The notes: generated by a model not told the origin, from the letters alone. Shown: positions 37,425 through 46,686, counted from the first letter of the stretch. The stretch: 64,000 bases of DNA from Halomontanus rarus (GCF_017357405.1 NZ_CP071598.1:868001-932000); one strand, 5' to 3'. Program-made: numbers and translations.

Positions 37425-37745
37425 ATGGACGGAGATGACGGAGGAATGGACCGTGGCGTAATGGGAGGTCTGAGTAGCGGTGAAATGGTGGGTATGAATA
37501 AAGACGGGAGAGATGGAACGGAAAGTACGGACGGAGACCATCCGGATTCTGGGACTTCAGCCCTCGAGTCGATGGGGTACATAGATAGTGGAACTGGAAT
37601 AGACAGGAGGACTGGAGACTCTCCCAGTTCTGGGATTTCAATCGTCCGGTCAGCGATAACTGCGGCAATGATGGTCTTCCTCGGGTTTGCTTTCGTGTTC
37701 TTTCTTCTAAGGGGTATCTTGGCTATGTTTGGTGTGCAACTGTAA
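37425..37745 (+). CDS. Small hypothetical protein with C-terminal membrane helix (106 aa)
   Basis: The N-terminal 65 residues are Gly/Asp/Ser/Met-rich and probably unstructured. The C-terminal part, SAITAAMMVFLGFAFVFFLL, is a single membrane segment followed by a short basic tail. An AT-rich promoter-like TTATTAG lies about 25 nt before the ATG. Low confidence because the N-terminal composition could arise by chance; against that, the hydrophobic C-terminus and promoter agree with a small membrane protein. Confidence 0.45.
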   Translation: MDGDDGGMDRGVMGGLSSGEMVGMNKDGRDGTESTDGDHPDSGTSALESMGYIDSGTGIDRRTGDSPSSGISIVRSAITAAMMVFLGFAFVFFLLRGILAMFGVQL

Positions 37746-38058
37746 TGAGATGTCTATTACGATAAAATACCATTCATGTAGATGTCTTAATGTACTTTCT
37801 AATTTTGATACCTGCTACCCAACAACTCCATTTTCGATAGAACTCTGTGAGAGATACACGCTGTGTATTCAGCATGACTCTGTCAGTATCATCGATAGTT
37901 GGGGAAGTCTCTGTGTTAGGTTCGCAGTCTGTACGAACTGATCGTTCTCCGACCGAACTGTCCGAAGAATACTATCCCGATAGAGCCGAGCAGATGGTTT
38001 CCGTTCCCGGGCTAGGTTCACGGTCTCGAGAAACCGTTTTGAGAGAAGCGTGAGGTCG
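37746..38058. other. 313-nt stretch at the right edge of the AT-rich island, no gene seen
   Basis: Composition returns to GC-rich near 37940-38040. Open frames here have no coding-like composition. Confidence 0.4.
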
Positions 38059-38295
38059 CTATTCGGTGATCGTGAGCACGCCGTTGTTGACCGAGACGTC
38101 GCTCGCACCGGTCGGCAGTTCGAACTCGACCTGTTCGTCGTCCGTGACGATCACCGTGTCCCCGACGATGTCGACCGCTAGATCGCTCGCTGCCGGCCCG
38201 AAATCGACTACGATCGAACCGCCGTCATCGTCCTCGTAGGTCCGGACGATCGCCCTGTGTTCGTCGACGTCCTTCAGCGATTGTGGTACGCGCAT
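38059..38295 (-). CDS. DUF7127-like small protein (Hsp20/alpha-crystallin-like fold)
   Basis: 78 residues: RAIVRTYEDDDGGSIVVDFG, then VDIVGDTVIVTDDEQVEFELP and SDVSVNNGVLTITE as overlapping beta strands. The last strand (NNGVLTI) resembles the C-terminal end of Hsp20 domains, and I recall the family as the haloarchaeal DUF7127. A GGAG sequence lies 6 nt before the ATG at 38295, supporting this start over a longer basic N-terminal extension. A role as small heat-shock-like or gas-vesicle-related protein is only a guess. Confidence 0.65.
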   Translation of the reverse strand: MRVPQSLKDVDEHRAIVRTYEDDDGGSIVVDFGPAASDLAVDIVGDTVIVTDDEQVEFELPTGASDVSVNNGVLTITE

Positions 38296-38487
38296 TACGG
38301 TCTCCTGTAGGCGGCCACCACGTGTAAGTAACAGGCCGGCAGGGTCCAGTCGGTTCGCACGTATCTGTCCTCTTCGAGTGGCGGTTCGGTCTCGCTGAGA
38401 CACGTATTGTGGTCCACCGAGCGAATTTAGTGACGATCAAACTGGAACATCAATACAATTATCAATGGAAATTACTTAGGTAGGCAT

Positions 38488-40929
38488 GTGACAGCAAACG
38501 ACACCCCTCGCGGGCCGACCGACCCCGTCTCGCGACGACGGTACCTGGCGCTGAAAGCCACGGCTACGACGGGATTCGTGGCCGGCTGTACCGGGTTGAG
38601 AGATGACAGCGAGGACGAAGCGGGCAACGGAGACGGGACCGACGGCGACGACTCGATTGACACGACGGTCACACTCGACCCCGACGAGCGCGGCGAACGA
38701 ACTGTCCCCGAGGAACTGTTCGGTCGGTTCGCCGAACACTACGGCGCCCACGAGGCCTACCCCGGGATGTACGCCGAGCACGTCACGAACACGTCGTTCG
38801 TCGCCTGGCCGCAGATCCAGGGGAACGTCTCGCACGTCTACGGATTCGACCGGGTCGGCGAGTACGACGACGTCCCGTTTCCGTGGGAACCGCTCGGTGC
38901 GGACGCCGACTTCGAGCGCCCGTCCGACGGCGGCGTTCGCGGGTACGGGACGTGGGAGTCCGACGGCGACTGGCCCACCGTCGGTCGGGAGCCTGCCGAC
39001 GCGTATCAGCGCGTCGTCCTCGAGGACGCGAGAGGCGGGCTCAGACAGCGACTCGTCCTCCCCGACTGGCGGACGCTCGGCTACGAGTTCGCGCTCTCGG
39101 CCCGGTCGGCAGGAGCGGGGGAGGATGGGGAAATCGATTCGCTCGAGGTTCGTCTGACGAGTCCCGATAGCGACGATGACGACAACGATGACGGCGACGA
39201 ACACGAACTCGCGAGCGCCACGATCGACGGCCTCACCGACGAGTGGACCCGTTACGAACTCGACCTCGAGTTGAGCGAGCAGAGTGGGAGCGTCCTCGAG
39301 GGCGGCGCGCTCGGCGACGTCGACTCCCCGTACGGCGAGTACGTCCTCGAGATCGTCGCCGACGGGACGGGAGCGGTGGACCTCGACTGGATCTCATTGA
39401 TTCCCGACGACGCCGTCGAGGGCGAGCGGACCGGTGCCCGGTTCAACCCGACGACGATCGAGTTGATGGACGACCGGAACGTGTCGCTGCTGAAGTGGCC
39501 CGGCGGGAACGTCACGAGCACGTACAAGTGGGAGGACGCGGTCGGTCCGGTCGAGGAGCGACCGATCAGGCCGAACGTGGTCTGGGACGGCCTCGATCCG
39601 AACCTCATGGGGACCGCCGAGTACGTCGAGTTCTGCGAACTCACCGACGTCGAACCGACGATCACGGTCGGCGTGACCGTGCCGCTCGAGGACGGCGGAC
39701 GGGACCTCCAGCCGCCGGAACCGATCACGCCCGAGGACGCCGCCAACTGGGTGGAGTACTGCAACGGCGACGCGGACACCGAGTACGGCGCGCTCCGGGC
39801 CGAACACGGCTACGAAGAGCCGTTCGACGTCGAGGTCTGGGAGGTCGGCAACGAGGTGTGGGGCGAGTGGCAGTTCGGCGGGACCGACGACGCCGAGGCG
39901 TTCGCCCGCCGAGCAAACGAGTTCGTCGACGCGATGACGGCCGTCGACGACTCGATCACGGTGATCCCCGACGGGATGGACCCGAAGTACGACGATCCCA
40001 ACCTTCCGAACCCCCGCGAGTGGAACGAAACGGTGTTCGAGATCGTCGGCGAGAACCTCGACGGGATCGGGATGCACCGGTACAACTGGGGCATCCGCGA
40101 CACCGCCGAGATCGCCGGTTGGAAGGACCGAAACGACGCGGACGCACTCGACTACAACGAGGTCCTGATCTCCTTCCCGACGCAGTTCGGCGACCTCCTC
40201 TCCGAGACCGCGGACCAGGCGGCCGCGGCAGGTCTCGAGGAGTTCCAGATCGTGGTCGGGGAGTGGGGACTGTTCCCGACGGTGGCCGAGGGCGACCCGT
40301 GGCCAGGCATGCCGACGATGGCCGGCGCGTCGTACGTCGCGGGGATGTACAACGCGTTCGTTCGGGAGAGCGACGTTCTGCGGCGGGGCTGTCACACCCA
40401 CCTCCCCGTCCGAATGTTCCCGCCCGAGCACGTCGATCACCCGGCGAATCCGAACCCGCTGCTCCCGGTCGGCTACACGCTGGGGCTGTACGCGACCGTC
40501 TTCGAGGGAGAGGAAGACTGGACGGTCGTCGCCTCGGACGTCGACGGCGAGACCCGCGACATCCCCGAAACCGGACACCGCATCCGGGCGATGGACGACG
40601 TCTCGTACGTCGACGTCGTCTCGGTCGTGGCCGCCGAGAACGAGGCGTGCTGTACGTTCCTCACCAACCGGAACCTCCGCGAGGGGACCGACGTCACGAT
40701 TGCCGTCCCCGACGCGTTCGAGGAAGCCGAGGCGACCGTCACCGTTCAACGGCCCACGGACGATCCCCACGCGATGCAGCACGGACTGGGCGAATTCCCC
40801 GACTCGTGGTACGACTGGACCGGTCTCGAGGGCTACGAAATCGACGAGTACGAGGACGCGGTCGGCGAGGACGGGACCCTCACGCTGCACCTCGAACCGT
40901 CGTCGGTCGCGCGCGTTCGACTCGAGTGA
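38488..40929 (+). CDS. Exported alpha-L-arabinofuranosidase (GH51), Tat lipoprotein
   Basis: An 813-residue protein with a GTG start; the ATG two bases upstream is followed at once by a stop in its own frame. A Tat signal SRRRYLALK and lipobox ending C34 (FVAGC) give a membrane-anchored extracellular enzyme. An acidic linker follows. The N-terminal beta domain (about 60-310) contains an insertion with a carbohydrate-binding-like sandwich. The TIM barrel carries the acid/base E456 (WEVGNEVWGEW) and nucleophile E592 (VVGEWGLF), with HRYNWG between. A C-terminal beta sandwich (from about 690) completes GH51. It removes arabinofuranosyl side chains from plant polymers outside the cell. Confidence 0.85.
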   Translation: MTANDTPRGPTDPVSRRRYLALKATATTGFVAGCTGLRDDSEDEAGNGDGTDGDDSIDTTVTLDPDERGERTVPEELFGRFAEHYGAHEAYPGMYAEHVTNTSFVAWPQIQGNVSHVYGFDRVGEYDDVPFPWEPLGADADFERPSDGGVRGYGTWESDGDWPTVGREPADAYQRVVLEDARGGLRQRLVLPDWRTLGYEFALSARSAGAGEDGEIDSLEVRLTSPDSDDDDNDDGDEHELASATIDGLTDEWTRYELDLELSEQSGSVLEGGALGDVDSPYGEYVLEIVADGTGAVDLDWISLIPDDAVEGERTGARFNPTTIELMDDRNVSLLKWPGGNVTSTYKWEDAVGPVEERPIRPNVVWDGLDPNLMGTAEYVEFCELTDVEPTITVGVTVPLEDGGRDLQPPEPITPEDAANWVEYCNGDADTEYGALRAEHGYEEPFDVEVWEVGNEVWGEWQFGGTDDAEAFARRANEFVDAMTAVDDSITVIPDGMDPKYDDPNLPNPREWNETVFEIVGENLDGIGMHRYNWGIRDTAEIAGWKDRNDADALDYNEVLISFPTQFGDLLSETADQAAAAGLEEFQIVVGEWGLFPTVAEGDPWPGMPTMAGASYVAGMYNAFVRESDVLRRGCHTHLPVRMFPPEHVDHPANPNPLLPVGYTLGLYATVFEGEEDWTVVASDVDGETRDIPETGHRIRAMDDVSYVDVVSVVAAENEACCTFLTNRNLREGTDVTIAVPDAFEEAEATVTVQRPTDDPHAMQHGLGEFPDSWYDWTGLEGYEIDEYEDAVGEDGTLTLHLEPSSVARVRLE

Positions 40930-41374
40930 CCGAGCGATCGACGACGGATTCGATCGCCGGACGACGCGTTTTTCTCCCGATTCGTGGCGATTTACCGGCC
41001 AGTCTCGACGGCTACCCCTTCCTAAACCGTCTACACTGTGTGCACTGTCTACACCGTTTAGACGACTCTCGAGTGGTTCGACCGGTCTCGAAAACTCGAT
41101 CGGCGAAGACGGGGTCGGACGTTTCTCTGCCGCTTCTGCTCGTCGACCCTCACCAACCGCACCGAAGGCCGCTCCGACCTCTCGACCAGTCCCCGGTCTT
41201 CGTCGTCGACTCGCTCGGTGATCAGTTCGTCGCGGTCGCCGAGCACGCGGACCCCCGAATCCGGTCGTCGTCGCGCCCCTACTGCGGATCGACCGTCGTC
41301 ACGTCGGTCGTCACTTCGCGGACGATCGATCCGGGCGAGTCCCGATCGCCGTCGGGTTCGATATCGTAGTCGTC
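40930..41374. other. 445-nt intergenic region, no gene seen
   Basis: Contains a short tandem-repeat tract (41029-41064) and otherwise no coding-like frame. The convergent genes GH51 and the phosphoesterase end on either side. Confidence 0.4.
41029..41064. repeat. Four imperfect 9-bp tandem repeats (GTCTACACT-like)
   Basis: Units GTCTACACT, GTGTGCACT, GTCTACACC and GTTTAGACG are head-to-tail. The outer units together form a partial inverted repeat (CGTCTA...TAGACG). Confidence 0.5.
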
Positions 41375-42214
41375 TCAGATCGTTTCGTAAGGGCCCAGCC
41401 GGGTCCCGTCGAGCAGGTACGCTTCCCCGTCTCCGTCGGCCAGCCCGTCCGGCAGAAACGGCGCGAGGAACGACTGGCCGGCGACGTTGATCCACGTCCC
41501 CCCGGCGAGGTCGTTGAACGCCGGGCAGACGACGAGAGTCGGCGGCAATTGCTCGCCCTCGAGCCACTCCACCCCCTCGTAGCTCGAACTCGCGTGCTCC
41601 GCGAATCCCCCCCTCGCGAGCGGTCCGCGCAACCACGCCCGTTCGACCCGACTCCCACCGACCTCGTCCTCGAGACGAACGCAGGGGTGTTCGTGGCCGA
41701 CGCAGATCACGTCGGCTTCCAGAACCTCCCGTGCGGGCCAGGTGTGGCCGTGGCAGACGCCCACACCGCCGAGGCGGACGCCGCTTCCGGGGACGACCTC
41801 GAGATCCGGGAGCCAGGACTCGATGTCGCCGTCGTGGTTGCCCTTGACGAGGGTCACCTCGAGCGTCGGCGGCAGCGACTCGAAGAGCACCTCGAGTTCG
41901 CCGCGCTCGGCGCCGCCGGGGTCGCCGATCGAGTGCATGAGATCGCCGAGGACGATCAGGCGGTCGGGTTCTGTGCGCTCGAGAATCGAGAGAAGGTGCT
42001 CGCGGCGTTCCGCGGCGCGGCTGGGGACGTCGACGCCGCGTTCGTATCGAAGGCCGACTTCGATACCGGCGTGGTAGTCGGCGATCAGGAGCGCCCGTTC
42101 GTCTTCTCCTCCTCTTTCCCCTTCGCCCTCACTATCGTCGCTCCCAGCCTCGACCTCGAGTCTGGCGATCGCGGCCGGTTCGTTCGGGACCGGTTCGACC
42201 AGTGGCGGTACCAC
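41375..42214 (-). CDS. rpe: Calcineurin-like metallophosphoesterase (Rpe-type, rpa1 operon)
   Basis: A 279-residue phosphoesterase. Metal ligands are in ADYHAG (D-x-H), VLGDLMH, KGNHDGD, VCHGHTW and VGHEHPC. It starts only 4 nt after the RPA-associated protein gene, completing the three-gene rpa1-rpap1-rpe operon as known from Haloferax volcanii (recalled). Its role there is in the single-stranded DNA-binding complex pathway. The acidic loop (about 25-40) is a haloarchaeal feature. The symbol is assigned by operon position and domain. Confidence 0.8.
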   Translation of the reverse strand: MVPPLVEPVPNEPAAIARLEVEAGSDDSEGEGERGGEDERALLIADYHAGIEVGLRYERGVDVPSRAAERREHLLSILERTEPDRLIVLGDLMHSIGDPGGAERGELEVLFESLPPTLEVTLVKGNHDGDIESWLPDLEVVPGSGVRLGGVGVCHGHTWPAREVLEADVICVGHEHPCVRLEDEVGGSRVERAWLRGPLARGGFAEHASSSYEGVEWLEGEQLPPTLVVCPAFNDLAGGTWINVAGQSFLAPFLPDGLADGDGEAYLLDGTRLGPYETI

Positions 42215-42218
42215 GGGT

Positions 42219-43955
42219 TCAGATCGGCTTCAGGGTATCGTCGTCGGGTTCGTAACACTGCCCCCCCATCAGCGCGTCCTCGATTGCGTCCTCGACGTCG
42301 GCTTCGTCGGCACCCGTCTCCTCGGCGACCGTCTCGACGATGGCCGCCCGGTCGGCACCGCTTCCGTCGTCCAGATCGCGCATGGTGTCGACGACGTACT
42401 CCTGGAGATCGACGTCTTCGGGTGGTTCCTCGCTCCCCGCGTCGGCTTCCGTTTCGCTCTCGTCCGTCTCTTCGGTAGTTTCGTCCGTTTCGGCACCTGA
42501 CTCGGTCGCGGACGCCTCCGTCTCCGATACCGATTCCGCCTCCGTCTCCGACTCCCCACTCGAGTCCTCGAGCCCGTCGCTCTCGGTCTGGAAGTCGCCG
42601 AGTCCGCCGGATTCGGTAGTCGTTTCGGTATCGGTATGGGACTCCGCCTCGAGCGTCCCCTCGCTCTCGAGGTCGTCCTCCGAGTCCGAGTCCGAGTCCG
42701 AGTCCGAACCTGACTCCGACTCCGGCACATCGATATCCGCTTCACCGGGCTCGTCGACCTCCGCGCCCGTCGTGAACTCCGTCCCGAACTCCGCTTCGAT
42801 CTCGGCACGTTCCTCCTCGTCCATCTCGTACATGTCGTCGTCGAAGTCGCTCGAGTCGACGGTCTCGAGGTCGTCGTCCGTTTCACTCCCGGCATCGTCG
42901 GTCGTCGGTTCGGTCTCAGACGCTGCGCCCAGTTCGGATTCGGACGCTGGTTCGGATTCCGCCTCGAGTGGCTCTCGCTCACCCTCGTCGGTCGACCCGG
43001 ACGTGGCCGCTGTGGGTTCCGTTTTGTCGGGTTCGGCGCTTGTGGTCTCGGCAGTCGCGTCGTCGTTTGCTGCTGGTGTCGACGCAGCGTCCGAGTCCGA
43101 GTTCGGACTCGAGGCGGCATCGATAGCAGACTCGTCCGCGTCGACGTCGGCTTCGACCTCCGCATCGACCTCGACCTCAACCTCGAGTCCACCCGAACCG
43201 GTGAGATCGGCGAACGTCGCCCCGCGTCCGTCGGTTCCGTCGGGTGCCAGCGCGAACGAGCCGACCTCGTCGCGCTCGCCGGCGACGACGCGAACCGCGT
43301 CGACCGACAACTCGCGAAGCCCGGCGAGGTAGTCCGGCGTCGTCCCGTAGTGGTCCTGTGCAAGCGGGATCCCTCGTGCCAGCCCTTCCTCGAGGCCGGA
43401 CTCGAGGAGGGCGTCGGCCAGCTCGTCCCCGCCGGCGTCGATCCCGGCCGCCTCCGCGTAGGCGCCGATGCGCTCTCTGGTCTGTTCGGCGGTGGTGACG
43501 ACCCAGCGGTCGCGCGTCTCGGCGTCGACGATCGCGAGGCTCTCCGGTCGAACCGAGGTGTAGACCTGTTCGGAGTCCTCGGGCTGGAAGGTCCGGGCCT
43601 TGCCCGTGACGGCCACGAACAGCGGCGGCTCAGCCCCCTCGAGGAAGGCCAGCGCTTCGGGCTGGTACTGACCGGCGTAGACGACGAACGCGCCGGTCGG
43701 GTCGACGATCCGGGCGCGCAGCATCTCGTCGTTGACCGGCGTGATCTCCGTCAGCGTGCCGACGGCGAACAGGCGGTTGACCCGTGCGCCCGTCGGCGTC
43801 ACGACGTAGTTCGGCGCTCGCTCCTCGTCACTTTCGGCGTGAGAGAGCGAGGCGTCGTCGTACTCCGCGGCGAACAGCCGGTAGGCGACCTCGCGGCCGA
43901 CGTCTCCGGTCGCACTCGAGTTCGAACCCGAGTTCGAATTGGAGTTCGAACTCAT
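42219..43955 (-). CDS. rpap1: RPA-associated protein RPAP1
   Basis: A 578-residue protein. The N-terminus SSNSNSNSGSNSS is a short Ser/Asn repeat, then an OB-like domain (about 15-200) with EVAYRLFAAEYDDASL and RARIVDPTGAFVVYAG. A very acidic Ser/Glu/Asp/Thr-rich insert spans about 240-500 and is likely disordered. The C-terminal winged-helix-like end has QEYVVDTMRDLDDG and GADRAAIVETVAEETG. It overlaps the rpa1 gene by 4 nt (TCAT = ATGA on the minus strand) and is 4 nt from the phosphoesterase. RPAP proteins bind RPA and help it on ssDNA (established in Haloferax, recalled). Confidence 0.83.
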   Translation of the reverse strand: MSSNSNSNSGSNSSATGDVGREVAYRLFAAEYDDASLSHAESDEERAPNYVVTPTGARVNRLFAVGTLTEITPVNDEMLRARIVDPTGAFVVYAGQYQPEALAFLEGAEPPLFVAVTGKARTFQPEDSEQVYTSVRPESLAIVDAETRDRWVVTTAEQTRERIGAYAEAAGIDAGGDELADALLESGLEEGLARGIPLAQDHYGTTPDYLAGLRELSVDAVRVVAGERDEVGSFALAPDGTDGRGATFADLTGSGGLEVEVEVDAEVEADVDADESAIDAASSPNSDSDAASTPAANDDATAETTSAEPDKTEPTAATSGSTDEGEREPLEAESEPASESELGAASETEPTTDDAGSETDDDLETVDSSDFDDDMYEMDEEERAEIEAEFGTEFTTGAEVDEPGEADIDVPESESGSDSDSDSDSEDDLESEGTLEAESHTDTETTTESGGLGDFQTESDGLEDSSGESETEAESVSETEASATESGAETDETTEETDESETEADAGSEEPPEDVDLQEYVVDTMRDLDDGSGADRAAIVETVAEETGADEADVEDAIEDALMGGQCYEPDDDTLKPI

Positions 43956-45262
43956 GCGTCCACCTCCGTCTCCGTCTCAGCCTCAACCTGGGCGCCGTCG
44001 ACCGCCTCGAGAAACGCCGCTGCCCGCTCGGTCGGATCGTCGTCGCTCTCGTCGAAGGAACTGGCGTCCAGATTGGCACCGTACTCGTCGACCGACAGGT
44101 GACCGCGAACGCGGTACTCCCGCCCGACGATCTTCTCGCGGATGGTGTCCGCGACCGCTTCCTGGTCCATCGCGTCGCGGGCCTCCTCGAGGGCGTCCTC
44201 GAGGTCGCCGCCGTAGACCTGCTTCGTGAGTTCGTCGTCCAATACCGCGGTGACGGTTCCGGTGCCGTCGTCGAGGATCGCCTTCACGCGGAGGTCGTCG
44301 ATCCCGTCGACGTCGCCGTGCGTTCGACACTGTCCCTTCTGGACGACCCGTCGACACTCCGGACAGCGCTGGATGAGTCCCGAGCCGTCGCGAACGGCGA
44401 TCAGGTTCCCGACGAGTTCGACGTCGTAGACGCCGCCCGTCGCGACCGCCTCGCCGATGCCCATCGTCGGGGCGTCGCTACCGACGTCGACCTCGTGCTC
44501 GAGCGCCGTTACGGTCGAGAACTCCGAGACGTTCACTTCCGGAACCCCGCGGAACTCGCGGACGTAGGCGTTCTCGATTCGAACGCTGTTCCCCTCCTCG
44601 ATCTCCGGGGCGGGGTCCCAGTTGGTGAAGGGGAGCCGCCCGCTCTCGTCGCCGAAGACGCCGCTCAGGATGTCGGTCTCGCCGTCGCGGCCGTCGATCG
44701 TCCGGCGTTCGCACTCGAGGACTTCGACCTCGATGGACACCGCGCGATCTCCCGTCTGGAGTTCGGCGAGCGTCGCCTCGCCGCCGACTTCGTAGGGGAC
44801 TTCCAGCGCCTCTTCCTCGAAGGAAAGCGACGTGCTCTCGCCCAGATTCAGTTCGGGTTCGCCGTCCCACTCGCGGACGCCGGCGTTGCCGGCGGTGATC
44901 GTGTCCCCCGGCGAGAGACCGAAGTCCTCCCAGGCGGTGTAGTCGATGGCGCCGGTCTCGTCGGCGAGTCGTCCCTCGACGATGACGTGATCCGAACCCT
45001 GATACCGGATCGAGCGCTCGCCCGCCGTGAGTACGCGCGCGGTGACCGTGACGTTGCTCGAGTCGGGCGTGATGTCGCCGATGTCCTTGGCCGCCGGCGC
45101 GCCGCCGCCGCTCGAGCCGTCGCCGTGCTTCCGGCGAAGGCTCTGCTTGGCCTCGTCGATCGGAACGCTGTACTCCACGAGATTCTGCAGGTCCTGCGTG
45201 ACCTCCTCTTTGTCAACGCCGAGGTCGGAGGCGAGTTCCTCGGCATGATCTTCCAAATCCAT
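43952..45262 (-). CDS. rpa1: Replication protein A (RPA1), single-stranded DNA-binding protein
   Basis: 436 residues. An N-terminal helical segment (MDLEDHAEELASDLGV) is followed by three OB-fold regions (about 65-160, 170-265, 280-390), each with the TARVLTAG/ETGAIDYTAW pattern of ssDNA contacts. A zinc finger C300-x2-C303...C312-x2-H315 (CPECRRVVQKGQCRTH) sits in the third OB fold. It coats ssDNA in replication, repair and recombination. The start at 45262 is preferred over a longer frame extending to 46000, whose extra 246 codons are Arg-rich shadow of the opposite gene. It is the first gene of the operon. Confidence 0.88.
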   Translation of the reverse strand: MDLEDHAEELASDLGVDKEEVTQDLQNLVEYSVPIDEAKQSLRRKHGDGSSGGGAPAAKDIGDITPDSSNVTVTARVLTAGERSIRYQGSDHVIVEGRLADETGAIDYTAWEDFGLSPGDTITAGNAGVREWDGEPELNLGESTSLSFEEEALEVPYEVGGEATLAELQTGDRAVSIEVEVLECERRTIDGRDGETDILSGVFGDESGRLPFTNWDPAPEIEEGNSVRIENAYVREFRGVPEVNVSEFSTVTALEHEVDVGSDAPTMGIGEAVATGGVYDVELVGNLIAVRDGSGLIQRCPECRRVVQKGQCRTHGDVDGIDDLRVKAILDDGTGTVTAVLDDELTKQVYGGDLEDALEEARDAMDQEAVADTIREKIVGREYRVRGHLSVDEYGANLDASSFDESDDDPTERAAAFLEAVDGAQVEAETETEVDA

Positions 45263-45486
45263 CACCCTCACTTCGAGTCGGGAGTTAAAAAGCGTTCCCG
45301 CAGCGGGCCGGAAGTGAAGCCGACGGTAGTCCTGGACGGCTGTCGCCGGTTTCGGCGGGTCCCTGCGATCCGCCTCGAGTGGCGGCGACCGAACGAGAGC
45401 CCGTAACCGGCTACGGTGAGTCTCGGAACGCACTCGAGGAGTTCGTTCGCCGGCGAGACGCTCCGGAAGCGAAATACATAGGTCCT

Positions 45487-45503
45487 GTGTCAGTGACTGA
45501 CAC
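45487..45503. promoter_or_regulatory. Perfect 7+3+7 palindrome, probable operator
   Basis: GTGTCAG-TGA-CTGACAC lies between a TATA-like AAATACATA (45472-45480) and the ATG at 45511. It would overlap the transcription start, a position typical of a repressor site. Confidence 0.5.
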
Positions 45504-45510
45504 TCACCGT

Positions 45511-46686
45511 ATGGAACGAGAGCACGCCGTCGGCGTCGTCGGTGTCGGGACGATGGGACAGCACTTCGTCGAGTGGCTCCTCGACGACGGATTCCCCGTG
45601 TTCGTCTTCGACGTCGACGACGTCCGAATCGACGTCGCCGAAGCGAGCGGTGCGACCGGCGTTTCGTCTCCCGCAGCACTCGCGGATCGAGTCGAGACCG
45701 TCGTTCTCTCCCTCCCGGGCAGTCAGTACGTCGAGCAGGTGATGGAGGGAGGGTGGCGAGACGGAACCGAAGGCCCCGTCGACGGCGGTGCCGACGCTGC
45801 CAACGGCATCCTCGCGACTCTCGGCGAGGGCCAGCTGGTCGTCGATACGGGCACGACTCGAGTCGAAACCGACCTCCACTACGCTCGCGAGTGTCGGGAC
45901 CGAGACGCAGACTTCGTCGACGCACCGTTGACCTGGAGCGGTCCGGGCGACCGTCCGACGATGTTCGTCGGCGCCGGGGAGGGGGGTTACGAGCGAGCAC
46001 GCCCCATCCTCGAGGTTCTGAGCGCTCAACATCACCACTTCGGCGGTCTCGGATCGGGGCAGATCGTCAAAGCGGGGCATCGACTCCGGCAGAACAATAT
46101 GGCGATGGTCGACGCCGAGATGGTCGAGTTCCTTCGTAACAACGGCGTCGACCCCGAAGCCGCGACCGACCTCCTGGAACTGGACGTCGCCGACCGACTC
46201 TTCGAGGAGACCTATCCCTCGACCGAGGGGTGGGCGAAGACCGTCGCGGACGGGGCTGACGCTGTCGAAGACCGAGACGTGACTGAAACGGCTGGCGGCG
46301 GCGACGCCGAGACCGATGGCGTCCCGAACGCAGGGACGACCGCCCCGCGAGACGACCTCTGTGAGGGAACGGCTCGGCCGCGGATGGCCGTCTCACACTG
46401 GGCGAAAGACCACGCCTACGCGATCGAGATCGGCCACGCCAGCAACACGGCGCTCCCGATTTCCTCCGCCGTCTACCAGGCGATGCTCGCGTCCCAGAAC
46501 TACGCCGAGTCGCTGTTCGATCGCGAACTCGGCTTTCAGGATCCCGACTGGTTCGATCGGGCGGATCCAATCAGTCACTTCCGTCGCCTCAATCGACCGG
46601 CCGAAGAGTGGCGACGCGTCGAAGGGAATCGCTCCGACGGTCCCGACGACCCCGAAGACGATCGGAACCTCGAGGACGACCGGTGA
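45511..46686 (+). CDS. NAD(P)-dependent 3-hydroxyisobutyrate dehydrogenase-like beta-hydroxyacid dehydrogenase
   Basis: 391 residues. N-terminal Rossmann motif GVVGVGTMGQHFVEWLL, FVFDVDDVRIDVA, and VLSLPGSQYVEQVM. DFVDAPLTWSGPGDRP is the family active-site segment, and K of the catalytic motif is in GQIVKAGHRLRQNN. It is longer than the usual 290-310 residues: an acidic insert (about 255-290, DAVEDRDVTETAGGGDA) separates the C-terminal helical domain. It oxidises a beta-hydroxy acid such as tartronate semialdehyde reductase/3-hydroxyisobutyrate-type substrates. The start at 45511 is supported by the TATA/palindrome. Substrate undetermined. Confidence 0.78.
   Translation: MEREHAVGVVGVGTMGQHFVEWLLDDGFPVFVFDVDDVRIDVAEASGATGVSSPAALADRVETVVLSLPGSQYVEQVMEGGWRDGTEGPVDGGADAANGILATLGEGQLVVDTGTTRVETDLHYARECRDRDADFVDAPLTWSGPGDRPTMFVGAGEGGYERARPILEVLSAQHHHFGGLGSGQIVKAGHRLRQNNMAMVDAEMVEFLRNNGVDPEAATDLLELDVADRLFEETYPSTEGWAKTVADGADAVEDRDVTETAGGGDAETDGVPNAGTTAPRDDLCEGTARPRMAVSHWAKDHAYAIEIGHASNTALPISSAVYQAMLASQNYAESLFDRELGFQDPDWFDRADPISHFRRLNRPAEEWRRVEGNRSDGPDDPEDDRNLEDDR

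Noticed and set aside
39243..41369. 708-codon Arg-rich frame over the GH51 gene
   Set aside because: A frame-shifted reading of the GH51 codons, extremely Arg-rich, unlike the acidic proteins of this organism.
42340..43332. 330-codon Ser/Val-rich frame opposite RPAP1
   Set aside because: Arises from reverse reading of the Glu/Asp/Ser repeats of RPAP1.
45263..46000. 246-codon N-terminal extension of RPA1
   Set aside because: Arg-rich antisense of the hydroxyacid dehydrogenase gene; the conserved protein begins at MDLEDHAEEL.
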